A stretch of DNA of 64,000 nucleotides, from positions 124,917,731 through 124,981,730 of the forward strand of contig NC_134535.1 in the NCBI RefSeq assembly GCF_050624435.1, read 5' to 3'. The DNA comes from Tenrec ecaudatus. Lineage: Eukaryota > Chordata > Mammalia > Afrosoricida > Tenrecidae. Made by a program: the position numbers and the translations under genes. The notes under the pieces were generated by a model, which was given only the letters and a program-made list of their open reading frames with translations, searched no databases and was not told the origin of the DNA. Below, in pieces: positions 33,862 through 46,186 of the stretch; the first letter of the stretch is position 1; the number at the start of each line of letters is the position of its first letter.

Positions 33862-34962
33862 CCCAAAGAATTTAGTGTTTGTCCTTGGTTCCTAAGTAAT
33901 AACCTCTAAAATCTTAACTTTCCCCTCAATGATTGACTTGTCTTTGATGAGTACTCTGAACACACATAGGACTTTGTGACTAATATTGGATAATGACTGA
34001 TTAAACCAAGAAGATCCATTGTGTGGCAGGATATCAACTTTGTGATATCATCTGACTTCAGGAGGGAAGGGCTAGAGGGAGTCGAATTACCTGAGAGCTC
34101 CCATAAAAGTTCTTGAAAAAATAAGGCCTATAAAAAATAATTTTAAAAAATTTAAGATAAATAAATAATAAGGCCTAAACATTGAAGTTCCATGGGCTTG
34201 TTGGTTGTTGAATGACATTGATACACATGGGAGAGCAGCATACCCCTTTTGGGACATGGACACTCGAGTTGGGAACAGTCCCAGACGTCACCCTGCACAT
34301 CTCTTCATTTGAACCCTTTTTAATCTAAGGTCTTAAGTAGGATTTGATCTTTCTATCCAACTTTCCCCCGTGTTTTCATAACGTCTCTAATTAGAGACAG
34401 AAGTGACATTCTGTTTCTTGCACAGCCTCACAGCTTCTCTGAAAGGAGTATCCATTAATGAAAAAGCAGAAGCCCATCTTCTGAAACCTCCCTTACTGAA
34501 CATATCTAGGGTGGGGCCAGCTCAAATATCCTCTTTATTCATTGTATATCCTGTTTATCACACCCAGCAGGATGAAAAAGATATGAGACAATCTGAGACT
34601 TGGCATTATTACTTTATCTCTTTCCTTTTATTGGCCATCAACTCAAGGAAGAAGAGGTATGAGAAGGAATTATTAGTTTAGTGTTGCGACCCAGCAGAGG
34701 CCTGGGAGCCAAAGGAGCCGAGTGAGCGCTCCAGCTCTGGAATTTGGACTGGAGATGATACAGCTGAGCAAGCTAGTGAGTGTCCCTATATTTCTATTTC
34801 GGTATGTAAAGCTCAGATCATACTCCCCATCTGATGTAATTATTGGGAGAATTCAATGAAATGGTACAGGTGGAAAAAATAAAGCCCTAAGAAAGTATTC
34901 ATCCAGTCATTCCGTCTTTAATTTTTCTTGCATGTGGGCTGTGCGGCAGGTACAGTTCTCAC
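33862..34962. other. Gene-free sequence
   Basis: No gene recognised. Contains sequence such as ttgttgaatgacattgatacac that may be an LTR remnant, but not assignable. No protein-like frame. Confidence 0.45.
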
Positions 34963-35135
34963 TCATCCAGTCAGTGCTGACTCCTAGCGGCCCTGTGGGA
35001 CAGGGCAGAACTGTTCCCGTGCATTTCTGAGACGCTGAACTGTTTATGGGAGTAAAAAGTCCAGTCTTTCTTCTGAGGCGCTGTTGGTGGTTTCCAACTG
35101 CCGCCCACGCAGATCACAGCCCAACATGTAACCAG
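34963..35135 (-). mobile_element. AfroSINE
   Basis: The plus strand starts cagtcagtgctgactcctagcgg, then gggacagggcagaactg, gggagtaaaaag and cagatcacagcccaacatg. Confidence 0.8.
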
Positions 35136-35282
35136 TGCTGGCAATACAATTGCTGCTGAAAATAAATTCCTACCCTCATGGAGCTTAACGTTTGCTGTAA
35201 ACATAGGTATGAAACAAGCAAACAAATACAACGCCACGTAACAAGGGAACTTTTTGGAGAACATTATAAGATAAACATTGTG

Positions 35283-35465
35283 TCCACTCAATTCTGACTC
35301 ATAACAATCCTGTAGGAGAGAGTAGAACTCAAAAAACTCACTGCCATCAAGTCAATTCTGATTCGTGATAACTCCATAAGACCTAAGAGAACACCCCCAC
35401 TCCGCCCCCCCGCCAAGGACCTTGCAGTTAGCAGCCCAACTCATAAACCACTATGCTGCCCCGCC
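35283..35465 (-). mobile_element. AfroSINE pair, partly duplicated
   Basis: Two SINE tails in close succession (cactcaattctgactcataac, then caaaaaactcactgccatcaag), followed by one head-side half ending taaaccactatgctgcc. Probably one SINE next to or inside another. Confidence 0.7.
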
Positions 35466-35959
35466 CGGACTATTCACTGTAAGAACAGGAAAGATAAAAG
35501 AGCTGTAGGGAGGACTTTCAAGATGGGGACATCAAGGTCAGACTCTCAGTGGAGATAACATTCAGCAGCACCCCTCGATGATACAGGAAGTGAGGCAGCA
35601 GAGATCTATGAAAATGGCTTTTTAAACAGAAGGCATTTAAAACAGTAAGACTCAAATTTTGTCACCAAAGTATGATTTGGCAGGAGTGGAGTAAACCAGG
35701 GGCAAAGTGGGTTGAGAAATGATGTTGGAGAGATAGCTAGAAGTCTGGTCATGCAGGGCGCCTTGTAAGCAGTGGTGTGAATTCTATACTTGAAATGTAG
35801 AAAGCCAAGAAGTTAAAAAACCTTTGGAAGATGCCAAGCAAAGGACTGACATGAGTTGACTTATATATTAAAAGTACATTTGCTACAAAGATTTTTGCTT
35901 TTAGAAAGCAAAATGGGTTTCTTGAGTTCTTGTTGTTAGCGGCTGTTGAATCCATCTCT
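35466..35959. other. Gene-free sequence
   Basis: Not recognised. No coding-like frames and no clear repeat ends. Confidence 0.45.
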
Positions 35960-36345
35960 GACAAGGGTGACCCCATGCACAAGAGGATTTATTGAGCAAG
36001 ATTCACAGTTTGAAACCACCAGCTACTTCTCCATAGGAAAACAGGGCTTCTACTCCCCTTAAAGCAGCAGTTCTCAACCTGTGGGTCGCGACCCCTTTGG
36101 GGTTTGAATGACCCTTTCTCAGGGGTTGCCTGATTCATAACAGTAGCAAAATGACAGTTATGAAGTAGCAACAAACATAATTTTATGGTTGGGGGGCCAC
36201 CACAACATGAGGAACCCTATTAAAGGGTCGTGGCATTAGGAAGGCTGAGAACTTAAAAAGAGTTACAGTCTCAGAAACTCAGAGGGATAGTTTTACCCAG
36301 CCTTATAAGGTCCTATGAGTCGGCATAAACTCGATGGCAGTGAGT
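35960..36345 (+). mobile_element. AfroSINE split by a SPIN MITE
   Basis: The left half (gtttgaaaccaccagctacttctcc...ctactccccttaaag) and right half (cttaaaaagagttacagtctcagaaac...gactcg-like tail aaactcgatggcagtgag) join as one SINE. The words at the break (ccttaaag / cttaaaaag) look like a decayed target duplication. Confidence 0.85.
36065..36252 (+). mobile_element. SPIN-type MITE, about 190 bp, inside an AfroSINE
   Basis: Left end cagcagttctcaacctgtgg, body gtcgcgacccctttggggtt and cataacagtagcaaaatgac, right end ggaaggctgagaac (last bases lost). Classic short SPIN derivative. Confidence 0.9.
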
Positions 36346-36840
36346 AAGGTTTTATGCTTTATGCACAAGGTAATTGGACCATTGTGATCTACTAGGATTT
36401 TCTATGGTTTATTTTTCTGAACTAGATTACTAGGGCTTTGATCCTAGACTATCATAGTCTGAAAGCTCTGTTGGAAACTATTCAGTCTCATGACAGCCGC
36501 ATGAGACATGCATTGGCTGGGGATTTAACCAAGAGGCCCTCATGCAGGGCTCGAATTCTACCATGGAACTGCTACTGCTCTCCCCTCCCCCAGGTGACTC
36601 TAGCAATGCCCTACAAACGCCCTTCCTCCTCTGTGTGGATATTAGCCCGACACTGTCCCGAGGAGGATATGCTGTCTTGCTGTTGTAAAGGAAGGCAAAT
36701 GTGTGCTGTCTGAAGTGCTCTTGCTGACTCACATGGCCCCTTTCAGAAAGCCCAAAGCACACGTTATTCCATGGCCGCTTGTACAAAGCAAGGACATCTT
36801 CCAGTTCATTATTTCATGAGTAAAGGAGTGTGTGTGTGTA
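36346..36840. other. Gene-free sequence
   Basis: No gene recognised. Includes a TGCTGACTCA motif near 36721 of the MARE/AP-1 type, seen once and not interpreted further. Confidence 0.4.
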
Positions 36841-36844
36841 TGTG

Positions 36845-36990
36845 TGTGTAATTTTATTGGGGGCTCCTACAACTCTTATCCATCCATTGTGTCGAGTATA
36901 TTTGTTGACATTATCATTTTCATAACATTTTCTTTCTATTTGAGCCCTTGTTATCAGCTCATTTTTTTTCTCCCCTGCCTCCCTACCCCT
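36845..36990 (-). mobile_element. L1 3' end, minus orientation, short
   Basis: Plus strand gtaattttattgggggctcctac followed by aactcttatccatccattgtg and cattatcattttcataacatttt. Preceded by a short (GT)n run. Confidence 0.8.
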
Positions 36991-37131
36991 CCTTCCAAGG
37001 TATATATTATTTAAGTAAGGTTTTACCCTTTGGTGATCCTCCAGCACTGCAGAAGCTAACTCCTCAAAGAAAATTCATCAAGTTCTGTAATGGGGGAAGA
37101 AGGCTGTACAGAAGCTCCAACTCATGACACA

Positions 37132-37350
37132 GCCAGTTGTCATCATCAGGTTGATTCTGACCCCAGGTAACAACACTGTGTGTGTGAAGGTAGATGTGCG
37201 CTCACCTAGGGCTGTCAAGGGTGGTGCTCTTACAGAAATAGATTCCACATCTCTCTTCAGAGGTGTCTTCCGGGGTTGGGGTGGGGGTGGGGGGGTGTTG
37301 CACCAGCAACCTTTGGTAAACAGCTCAGAAGAGTAACCGTTTGCACTGCC
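37132..37350 (-). mobile_element. AfroSINE, diverged
   Basis: Plus strand gttgtcatcatcaggttgattctg, then a body with an inserted GT-rich stretch and the later cagcaacctttggtaaacagc. Head not clear. Confidence 0.6.
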
Positions 37351-38064
37351 TATAGAAATTCTAGGGTAGTATTTGTTAAATAAGCATGGGGCTCGAAGAT
37401 GGACTACAAGGATACACAACCCCCTCAAAATGATTGCAAAATGTGTTGTGGGGTAATTTTCTGAGGACAGGGAATCACAGTCTCTTATTATGGTCTCCAA
37501 GGGCTAACAGGACACAGAAAACAGCCACTGAAGTGGTAGGAAGAGGGAGGGAAAGAATCTGACCTCTCTGGGGTTATCAGAGGAACTCTATTGTGTCAAC
37601 TGTAGGCATTGTCTCCTTTCTCACTGGTTTTCCAGCAGAATGGTCTAATCTCCTGGAATCACAAAGGATAAACTCTTCAAACCAGAGGCTCAAATTCCTT
37701 CCTAACAGGGGGTGGGGATGGGGTAGGGGTGGGCCTCTGAGGCCTCAATGAAGTGGTAGGACCAGAAACAAGACTCTGTAGCTGGAAGGTGAACTACCCA
37801 GCCTCAGCTACAGCTTGAGAAGAGTAAATTTCATTGTCGCTACTCATCCAAGTAATTACAGTTAATATTTTACAATTAGTCTTCAGAATTTCAAAGAGGA
37901 AGCACGATGAGGCAATAGTGAGAAGCCTCTCTTGAGCTAAAGCAAGTCATGCATTCTCCTTACCAAACCTTCTACACTTAAATGCATTCAACGAATATGA
38001 TCAAGAACCTATTACGTTCATTGTACTTGTGATAATAACATGGATACCGATTCAACTATCACTC
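37351..38064. other. Gene-free sequence
   Basis: No gene or repeat recognised. AT-balanced, with no long protein-like frame. Confidence 0.45.
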
Positions 38065-38065
38065 A

Positions 38066-38893
38066 AAACTCACTGCCACTGAGTCGATCTCGACTCCTAG
38101 CAAGACTCACAGGACAGGGTAAAAGTGGCCCGGGGAGTTTCTGAGACTGTAACTATTTCTGGGAGTAGAAAACCTCAATGGTAGCCAATCGGACACCCCT
38201 TACTGAAGGGTTGTGGGGAGGAGATGAGCCAGTCAGGGTGCAGGGTAGCAACAATGAAACATGTAACTTCCCTTAGTTCTTAAATACTTCCTCTCCCCCC
38301 ACCCCCTCACTATCATGATCCCAATTCTACCTTACAAATCTGGCTAGACCAGAGGATGTACATTGGTACAGATAGCAACTGGAAACACAGGGAATCCAGG
38401 ACAGATGACTCCTTCAGGACCAGTGGTGAGAGTGGAGATGCCTGGAGGGTGGAGATAATGTGGGGTAGAAAGGGGGAACTGATTATAAGAATCTACATAT
38501 AGCCTCCTCCCTGGGGGAGGGACAGCAGAGAAGAAGGGGGGGAGGGGGAAGACATCAGATAGTGTAATATATGACAAAATAATAATAATTTATGAATGAT
38601 GAAGGGTTCTTGAGGTAGGGGGGAGTGGGGAGGGAGGGGGAAAATGAGCAGCAGCTATTAAGGGCTCAAGTAGAAGGCAAATGTTTTGAGACTGATGATG
38701 GCAACAAATGCACATATGTTCTTGACACAATGGATAGATGTATGGATTGTGATAAGAATTGTACGAGTCCCCAATAAAATGATTTAAAAAAATGAAAACC
38801 TCATCTTGCTCCCCACCTAGGATTGGCTGGTGGTTTTGAACTGCCAACCTGTGGTTAGCTGCCCAGTGTGTAACCACTACTATGCCAGGGCTT
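38066..38893 (-). mobile_element. AfroSINE split by an L1 3' end
   Basis: The tail half 38066-38177 (aaactcactgccactgagtcg...gtagaaaacctca) and head half 38795-38893 (gaaaacctcatcttgctcc...accactactatgccaggg) join in order. The shared word gaaaacctca on both sides of the insert is the target duplication. Confidence 0.9.
38178..38794 (+). mobile_element. L1 3' end nested in an AfroSINE, 10-bp target duplication
   Basis: Starts atggtagccaatcggacacc and ends cccaataaaatgatttaaaaaaat. Flanked by gaaaacctca at 38168-38177 and 38795-38804. Confidence 0.92.
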
Positions 38894-40104
38894 CTCAACT
38901 ATGCTTCATATAAGTGCCAAGGAATATTTCTATGTTGCAAAAACATCCTGGAATCACAAAAAGCTTAATCAGTGCAGCTTTCTCACAACTTATACAGGCT
39001 GTTTGTCTTAGTCTCAGTATCTAGTTGAATCAGACAGTCACAGAAATGTTTGGATGAGGCGGGCTCGGAAACCAAAGAATCTGTTCTGGTGTGTGTCTAA
39101 GGAGGAGGTTAGCTCCATGTGCCTGCCTGAGGATGCTGCGTAAGCCAGTGTAGAAGTGCATCCGATTTCATCATTTGCATCTCCAAAGGGGTCAATCAGG
39201 GCAGACCAAAATGCTCCAGTCCTTTTATTCCTAAACGGCTTCTCTCCTGCTCTGGGGTTTATTTTCCCTTTGATGCCATGCAGGGATACTAGCAATACCG
39301 GCATCTATCACTCTCCTTTTCAATCGCCCTCTTTGCTCTCTCCTTTCTAGTTGGCATGCATCTGCACAACCTCATTCATGAGTGAGAGAAACAGTGAGTG
39401 CTTTTTGCATGGCTGGGTGCACATTTATTTACGGATACACCTATTTTGAAAATGTATTGACAAAGAAAAGAAAATATATTCAACACATTTTACTTTGATG
39501 GCAAAATCCTATAATTGTTTAAGTGTTCCAATGTGGGGAAGTCTCATCGATTATAATCTTAATTCATACTCTTTAAGTAGTAGTTTTCAGACACTTTCTT
39601 GTTCAGTTTGATTCTAATTACTTATCAGTGACTGTTTTAAGCAAAGTGGAAGCAGAGCCAGTAAATGTATGCTTACAAAGTTTATAGACTGGAGAGGAAA
39701 ACAATGATGATTACATCCTGTGGTCTTTTTTATGGTCAAAGATAAAGTACTGCAGGTTGTGGATTAAGCCTGTTTGCTCACTTCCCATTCTTTTTAAGGA
39801 TTGAAATACAGACGTTGAGAGAAGTTCTCTAGGTACATATGTAAAAGTCACCATCAAGTCAACATCAGAAACATTCTTCTCTGTAGCAGGAATAACAGGT
39901 ACTGGATAAATTAAAGCGACTTTTATTCATGTTACTTCATTAACAAATCAGGACAATCATTTATATTACACATCATTATCCCCATGAGAAATCTATGAGG
40001 TATTTGCTACAAGTAATTTGCTCAAGGACCCACAGTCTGGGGCCGAATTAGTTGTTTGACTGTAATGTGTTGTATTCCTATAGATTGAGAAATACTTATA
40101 CAAC
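38894..40104. other. Repeat-poor gene-free stretch
   Basis: No gene recognised. An open frame of 88 codons on the minus strand (39038-39304) has no family resemblance that I can see. Sequence is AT-rich. Confidence 0.4.
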
Positions 40105-40315
40105 GTAAAACTCACTGTCCTTGAGTGCACGCCAACTCACAGGGACTCCATAGGACAGTGTGGAACTACCTCTGTGGGTTCTGAGACTATAGGAAGTCCC
40201 CCTTCCCCCCCCCGCCCCCCCCGCCCCCATCCCGCCCAGGGGCTGGTGGTTTGGAACTGCTGACCTTTTCAGATAGCAACCCAATCCATGATCATAAGAT
40301 GCCAGTGAAGAAAAA
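40105..40315 (-). mobile_element. AfroSINE with expanded C-run
   Basis: Starts gtaaaactcactgtccttgag, body gactccataggacagtgtgg, then a run of C at 40203-40230, then ggctggtggtttggaactgctg. The C-run lies where most copies have ggagtagaaagcc. Confidence 0.8.
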
Positions 40316-42028
40316 GTATCTAGGACAGCATTTCCATATTCATTCACTCCCACAAATGAAACATGTTCTTGCCCTCTTCTTTTAAAAAATATATAAAACA
40401 AACTCGGGGCTTTAAAGCAGTTCAAACCGGTTCACTCATGACAGAAAGCAAAACTGGAACCAGACCTGAGTTTTTTTTTATTTGAATGATTTGGAGCCCT
40501 GACTGGTTTGGAATGGGAAGCAGTATCTGCAGAAGCCCGGGAAGGGGAGGGGAAAGGAGGAGGAAGAGGTGTAGGAAGCCCTTTAGGGGTCTGCTGGATT
40601 GCTGCCAGGCCAGTGGAGCCTGGCTCTCATGCGAAGCAGCCAGGTCAGTCAGTCACATCTTTGAGCTCGGGGAAGGGTTGTTTCTGACTCAGCTCATCAA
40701 TCCATGTGGTTGCCACAGAGTACACATGCTGCCCTAAGCTTCTAACAGAGCTTCCACCTATAGTTTTCCAGTCCAGGTTCACCCATATTTTTTAACATTT
40801 GGAACATTCAAATGTTTTGTTTGCCTTGATTGAACAGGCTGAATCAATTCAATGTCCTGAACAAAAGACCCATTTAAATAATTTCTACATAATTCTAAAT
40901 AATTTCCGAGTTTAAAATGTGATCAATAGGTTTGTGAAAAATCTTTGGTTAACAGTGGGAGCCCTAAATTTATTGTGTCTCTTCATAGATTCAACTTCCA
41001 GTGATTTCTTTCTGCCCATTAACCAGTAATTGAAAAAGCTTTGCCTCCAGGCAGTGTGTTTGAAAGTAGGTTGTCACATCCATCTGCTCTAGCAGGGACT
41101 ACCAGGGGCAGGCAGTCACCTTCAGGAACTTGTCTGGGCTGGGTGTGCCCTTGATGGAAACCAGTGTCCTAGTGTCAATAGTCATGAATCATACCCTGAA
41201 CAAGGCTGTCCAGGGCTCCAGAGCTGTTCTAATCTACAACAGAGTATAGGTCCCAATCTTGGTATCTCTCAGTCCCCCTCACTCCCTTGTTCCACGTTTC
41301 ATAGCTCTAATAAAGTGATCTGCCACCAATCATGACTTGTGACTAATTTTTTTGTTTTCCATGCTTTATAAATTAGCCACATGGCTGCGAATCCTTTGGA
41401 CATCACTATGGTCTGAAGCTGATGGCCATCCTCGTCTGGATGATTCATTTTTGCCTTTGTCTTGTCTTTGCATTGCTTAAGTTATAATAAATTAATCTCT
41501 ACAAATATATTTGAATTTGAGGTCCTTTATTCCCTAGAACAATGTATAAGTCAGTGGCATTAATTAAGCTCATCAGGCTGTGCATCCGTCACCACTAGTA
41601 TTTTCTGAATTTTCCCTTCACAATTAATAGAAGCTCAGTGCCTCCTAAGCAAAGACTCCATGGTTAATAAGCAGCTTGTTATAAACAGGAAGCATGACTT
41701 GGGCACAAAAAGTCTGGAGGCTGAGGATAAGTGGCTATAAAGAGTTCTGAATAATAATAAAAGAGATATCCACCCCCACTGATTCAATATAGATCCTTGT
41801 TTTCAGACTAAACAAAGCCCACTGCCATGCTCTGATGGTGTGGTAGGTTAAGGTTTGGGCTGTTACCACGTGAAGCTTTCTACCCCCATTGACAGTCTCT
41901 ATGCAACTCTTTCTTTTTTTTAAATACATTTAAACCATGGGATTGTACAATATGTGAATTGTATGTTAATAAAATTGTTAAAACTAAAAAGAAAAGCATT
42001 TACAATCTCTGAACATTTCTAGGGTCAC
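40316..42028. other. Repeat-poor gene-free stretch
   Basis: No exon recognised. Includes a GC-richer patch at 40500-40740 with a TGACTCAGC motif near 40686. The rest is AT-rich with old unassigned repeat-like words near 41340-41520. Confidence 0.4.
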
Positions 42029-42029
42029 T

Positions 42030-42225
42030 TCCAGGGGAACTGACTTGATGTCAATGAGTGTGCATTTCTGGTTAATAGAGACTCTATAGGACAACATAGA
42101 ACTGAACCGTTCTGTTGTTGAGTCTGTACATTTTTGCAGGAGCAGAAAGCCTCATCCTTCTCCTGAGGAGAACTAGGTGGAATTGAGCTAACATATAGCC
42201 CACTACCTACCAGGCCAGAGTGAAA
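42030..42225 (-). mobile_element. AfroSINE
   Basis: Plus strand gaactgacttgatgtcaatgag, actctataggacaacatag, gcaggagcagaaagcctc and ccactacctaccaggcc. Confidence 0.75.
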
Positions 42226-42624
42226 ATCTTCAGAGAAGGGATAAGATAAGAATGGCAAGACAGAAGGATGGGAAAATGGGGATGCTCTTGCTATTTATTA
42301 GTATTGCCTCTTCAAATAAGCAACACCAAAGAAAAAAGGGGGAGAATTCCTCCAGCTTCGTGTTCAGTTAAACCAACCAAAAAACTCCCTGCCATCAAGT
42401 CAATTCTGGAACGGTCAGTAGGAGCTTAACAGGTAGTGCCTGTGACTTAGGGGACAGGAAAAGAAGCAGCAGCAAGGACGAGAACGATGTGCAGAAACGA
42501 GATACAAATCATAAGGAAATAGAAGAAAGAATGTAAAGGCTTATGTCTAAGAGGAAATACTCAGAGCCTCTGAGAAATTGCTTTCCATGAACATCAGGTA
42601 TCACTGCCAAGTACCCAAACTAAA

Positions 42625-42765
42625 ACACAACTCCCTGACATCGAATCAATTCCAACTCCTGGCAACACTTTAGGTCAGGATAGACTCGCCTTTCTGGGTT
42701 TCTAAGACCATAACTCTTTATAGGTGTGCAACGCCTCATCTTTCTCCCCCTCAGTTAACAAGGGG
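42625..42765 (-). mobile_element. AfroSINE, truncated
   Basis: Plus strand actccctgacatcgaatcaattcc to acgcctcatctttctcccc. Head side missing. A short tail-only fragment lies upstream at about 42377-42405. Confidence 0.75.
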
Positions 42766-43445
42766 GTGCCTATAAACTTTGGCAATTGGGACAAAGCCAG
42801 TCCAATGACAAACAAAATGTTCATGAATTATGAATGATTTTTAATACTTGGAAATGTTCAATGTGGTAATATTTTGTGACTTGTGAAAATCATATGAAGT
42901 TTAATTTACCATGTTCATCAACAAAGTTTCATAGGAACATAGCCATCTTCCTTTACATGTTTTCAACAGTTGTTTTCACAGTACTTTGTGACCGAGCTCA
43001 ATAGTAATGACAAAGAGCGTGTGGCTTACAAAGCCTAAAATGATTATTAGGTGAATTTTTGCCTTTAAGTTGCAGACTCCTGAGATACTAGATGAATCAG
43101 CATAGTATATTGTGAAATCACAGGGATTTAATAGATTCAATTAAGGGGAAGGGATGGAATGTAATTGAGTAGCAGAGAGAGAGGGTAGAGAGAGAAAGAA
43201 TGGAAGAAATTTGGATGAGATGTAAATATCATTGGCAGCAAAAACAAAAACAAAACCCTCAGGACTCTTTTAGGGAATACAAAAAAGTAAGCCTATCAAG
43301 AGGAAGATATAAAAGGGTTAAGTCTAGAAAAAAGAAGTTTGTTCTGCACATTTCTCTCACCCCATATAATAGGGGTGGGGTGAAAGTTTACTAATGTTGA
43401 GAATGCCTTTAGGATTGATTTAATAAGGGTACTCCTTAAGTTCTC
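42766..43445. other. Gene-free sequence
   Basis: Not recognised in detail. 42780-43030 may be a decayed mariner-like DNA-transposon relic (acaacagttgttttcacag, caaagtttcatagg) but this is weak. Confidence 0.35.
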
Positions 43446-43446
43446 C

Positions 43447-44100
43447 ATGAGGTCCTTAGGTGGTACAAAAGGATAATACACTCAGCTACTAGTCAAAAGG
43501 TTGGAAGTTTGATCCCACCCCAAGGCACCTCCAAAGAAAGGCCTTGCACTATGTAATAGAAAAATCGTCATTGAAAACCCCATGAAGCTCAGTTCTACTC
43601 TGATACACATCACATTAGCATGAGTCATAAGTGACTTGATAGAAACTATTCTTGTAGGTTCCCTTAGGGCTGACCAGAAACCCTGGTGGCCTGCTGGTTA
43701 TGCACTGAGCTACTAATGCAAGGTAAGCATTACCAATTACTCCTCAGAGAAAGATGAGCCTTTCTACTCCCATTAAGAGTTATAGTCTCAGAAACCCACA
43801 CGGACAATTTTATCCTGTGCTATAGAGTCACTAAGAGTCAGAATCACCCTAATGGCAGTGAATGAGTTTGTCTGTTTGTTCCTTGAGAAAAGGACTGACT
43901 AGGAAGTCTGGTAGCATAATGGTTACACGTTGGGCTGTTAACTATAAGGTCAGTGGTTCAAAACCATGACTGCTCTTTGGGGAAAAGATGAGGTTTTCTA
44001 TTTTCATAAAGAGTTACAGTTTCAGAAATCCATAGGGGCAGTTCTACCACGTCCCATAGAGTTGTTAGGCGTTTGAATCAACTCGATGGCAGTGAGGGAA
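43447..44100 (+). mobile_element. Cluster of three AfroSINEs in tandem, same orientation
   Basis: Copy 1 (43447-43662, second subtype: gaggtccttaggtggtacaa). Copy 2 (43676-43868: gaaaccctggtggcctgctgg). Copy 3 (43903-44100: ggaagtctggtagcataatgg, ending actcgatggcagtgagg). All keep head, body and tail. Confidence 0.85.
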
Positions 44101-44104
44101 GGCC

Positions 44105-44912
44105 TGACCTTATTACTCCTCACACCTTACGTATTTAATTTGTATGCTCAGCAATAATCAGAGAAACAACCTCTAATATGCAGATGCCACACCTTGCTTG
44201 CTTAAAGTGTGGTGGACTTAAGTACTTGCTGATGAAGTTCAAGAACTGTAGCCTTCAGTATGGATTGCAACTTAATGAAAAGAAAACCAAAATCCTCACA
44301 TGATGTAAGTAACATCATAATACATGAAGGAAGAAAAGACTGAGGTTGTGAAGGATTTCATCTTGCTTGGATCCACAATCAATGCTCATGGAAGCAGCAG
44401 TCGAGAGGTCAAATGATGAATTGCTGCTCAAGGCATCTTTAAAGTGCTGAAAAGCAAGGACTAGGTGAGCCTGTCGGAAGCCATGTTATTTTTAATTGCC
44501 TCATATGCAAGTGAAAATTGTACATTGAATAAGGAAGACCAAAGAAGATTCGATGTATTTGAATTATGGTGCTGGCGAAGAATATGGAAAGTCCCATGGA
44601 CTGCCAAAAGAACAAAAAGATCCATCTTGGAAGAAGTACAGACAGAATGCTCCTTAGAGGCAAGGATGGCAAGGCTGTGTTTCATGTACTTGGGACATGC
44701 TGTCAGGAGAGACCGCCTGACATGTTTCGTAAAGGAGAGGCGCAGTGAACAAAAGGAAGACCCTTGATTAAAATGGATTGACACCATGATTGCAACAGTG
44801 GAGTCAAAACCCAAGAACAATTGTGAGCACGGCACAGTGTTTCCTGTTCTTGTACGTGGAGTTGCTTGCTATGAGTCACAACTGACTCCATGGCACCTAA
44901 CAACAACAACAA
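44105..44912 (+). mobile_element. RTE-clade LINE 3' part, best preserved copy
   Basis: Around 44505-44760 the plus strand has an open frame ending an RTE-type protein: FELWCWRRIWKVPWTAKRTK, then ILEEVQTECSLEARMARLCF and GHAVRRDRL. The 3' tail ctatgagtcacaactgactccatggcacctaacaacaacaac ends it. This is the region just after the reverse transcriptase in BovB/RTE elements. Upstream pieces are broken; no complete ORF. Confidence 0.85.
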
Positions 44913-45080
44913 GGGTTGACAAAGTCACCTGGTTCTTTATACTGATCTAGAAACAAACCAAAATCCCTAGTGACTACTTTGCCATAGCATTGTCCTCCAC
45001 ATGACTGGATTTGTCTAGCTTCCCTGTTTTACTGTACTCTATTGTTTTTTTCTGTGATCCTCAAAAAGGTGGCAGAGGCA

Positions 45081-45840
45081 AAGCAACAAAGCCCACATGG
45101 AAGAAGCACACCAGTCTGTGTGATCACGAGGTGTCAAGAGGGATCAGGTATCAGGCATCATCAGAACAAAAAATCCTATCATAGTGAATGAGCCGGGGAG
45201 TATGGAGTGGAGACCCAAAGGCCATTTGTAGGCCACTGGACATCCCCTTACAGAAGGGTCTCAGAGAGAAGATGAGCCAGTCAGGGTGTGATGTAGCAAC
45301 GATGAAACATACAACTTTCCTCTAGTTCCTAAATGTGTTGTTCCCTCTCCACCCCCACCCCCCACCACTACCATGATCCGAATTCTACCTTGCAAGTCTG
45401 GCTAGACCAGAGGATGTACACTGTTACAGATAGGAACTGGAAACACAGGGAATCCAGGGAGGACGATCCCTTCAGGACCAGTGGTGTGAGTGGCGATACT
45501 GGGAGGGTGGCGGAAAGGTGGGTTGGAAGGGGGGAACCGATTACAAGGATCTACATGTGACCTCTTCCCTGGGGGATGGACATAAGAAAAATGGGTGAAG
45601 GCAGACGTCGGACAGGGAAAGATATGACAAAATAATAATTTATAAATTATCAAGGGTTCATGAGGGAGGGGGGAGCAGGGAAGTAGGGGGGGGGATGAGG
45701 AGCTGATGCCAGGGGCTTAAGTGGAGAGCAAATGTTTTGAGAATGATGAGGGCAATGAATGTACAAATGTGCTTTACACAATTGATGTATGTAGGGATTG
45801 TGATAAGAATTGTATGAGCCCCCAATAAAACGATTAAAAA
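45081..45840 (+). mobile_element. L1 3' end with perfect 18-bp target duplication
   Basis: Flanked by aaaaaggtggcagaggca at 45063-45080 and 45841-45858. Starts aagcaacaaagcccacatgg and ends cccaataaaacgattaaaaa. One of the least decayed copies, so probably among the youngest L1 insertions here. Confidence 0.94.
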
Positions 45841-46094
45841 AAAAAGGTGGCAGAGGCACTTCACTTTATATGGAGTACAAATATGGAAGTAGGAATGTTT
45901 CGACCCTAAAATCCTCCCTTTTGTGGACCTGGTAAAGAATGGTTGAAGTGTATATAATGGACTGATGCTAGATAGTTGGCAGGGATTTTTACCATCTACT
46001 AATGAGTATTCCCTTTTAAGGTCGAATAACTGGAAGTCCCCAAAGTTGAAAATGGAAACTGGAGGCAAATATTTACTACCAAGAACCTCCATCT

Positions 46095-46186
46095 GCAGGA
46101 GAAAGATGAGGCTCTCTGCTCTCCTAAATATTGAAAGGCTCAGAAGCCCTAGGGAGCAATTCTACTCTGTACCATAGAGTGTTAGG
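46095..46186 (+). mobile_element. AfroSINE fragment
   Basis: Plus strand tgcaggagaaagatgaggctc to ctactctgtaccatagagtg. Head and tail are missing. Confidence 0.7.

Noticed and set aside
39038-39304. 88-codon minus-strand open frame as an exon or pseudogene
   Set aside because: No similarity recognised and no splice or poly(A) support.
36720-40690. TGACTCA-type motifs (36721, 40686) as enhancers
   Set aside because: Single short motifs occur by chance at this density; no cluster or conservation evidence is available here.
44465-44767. 100-codon open frame as a host gene
   Set aside because: It is the end of an RTE-clade LINE protein, with the RTE 3' tail directly after it.
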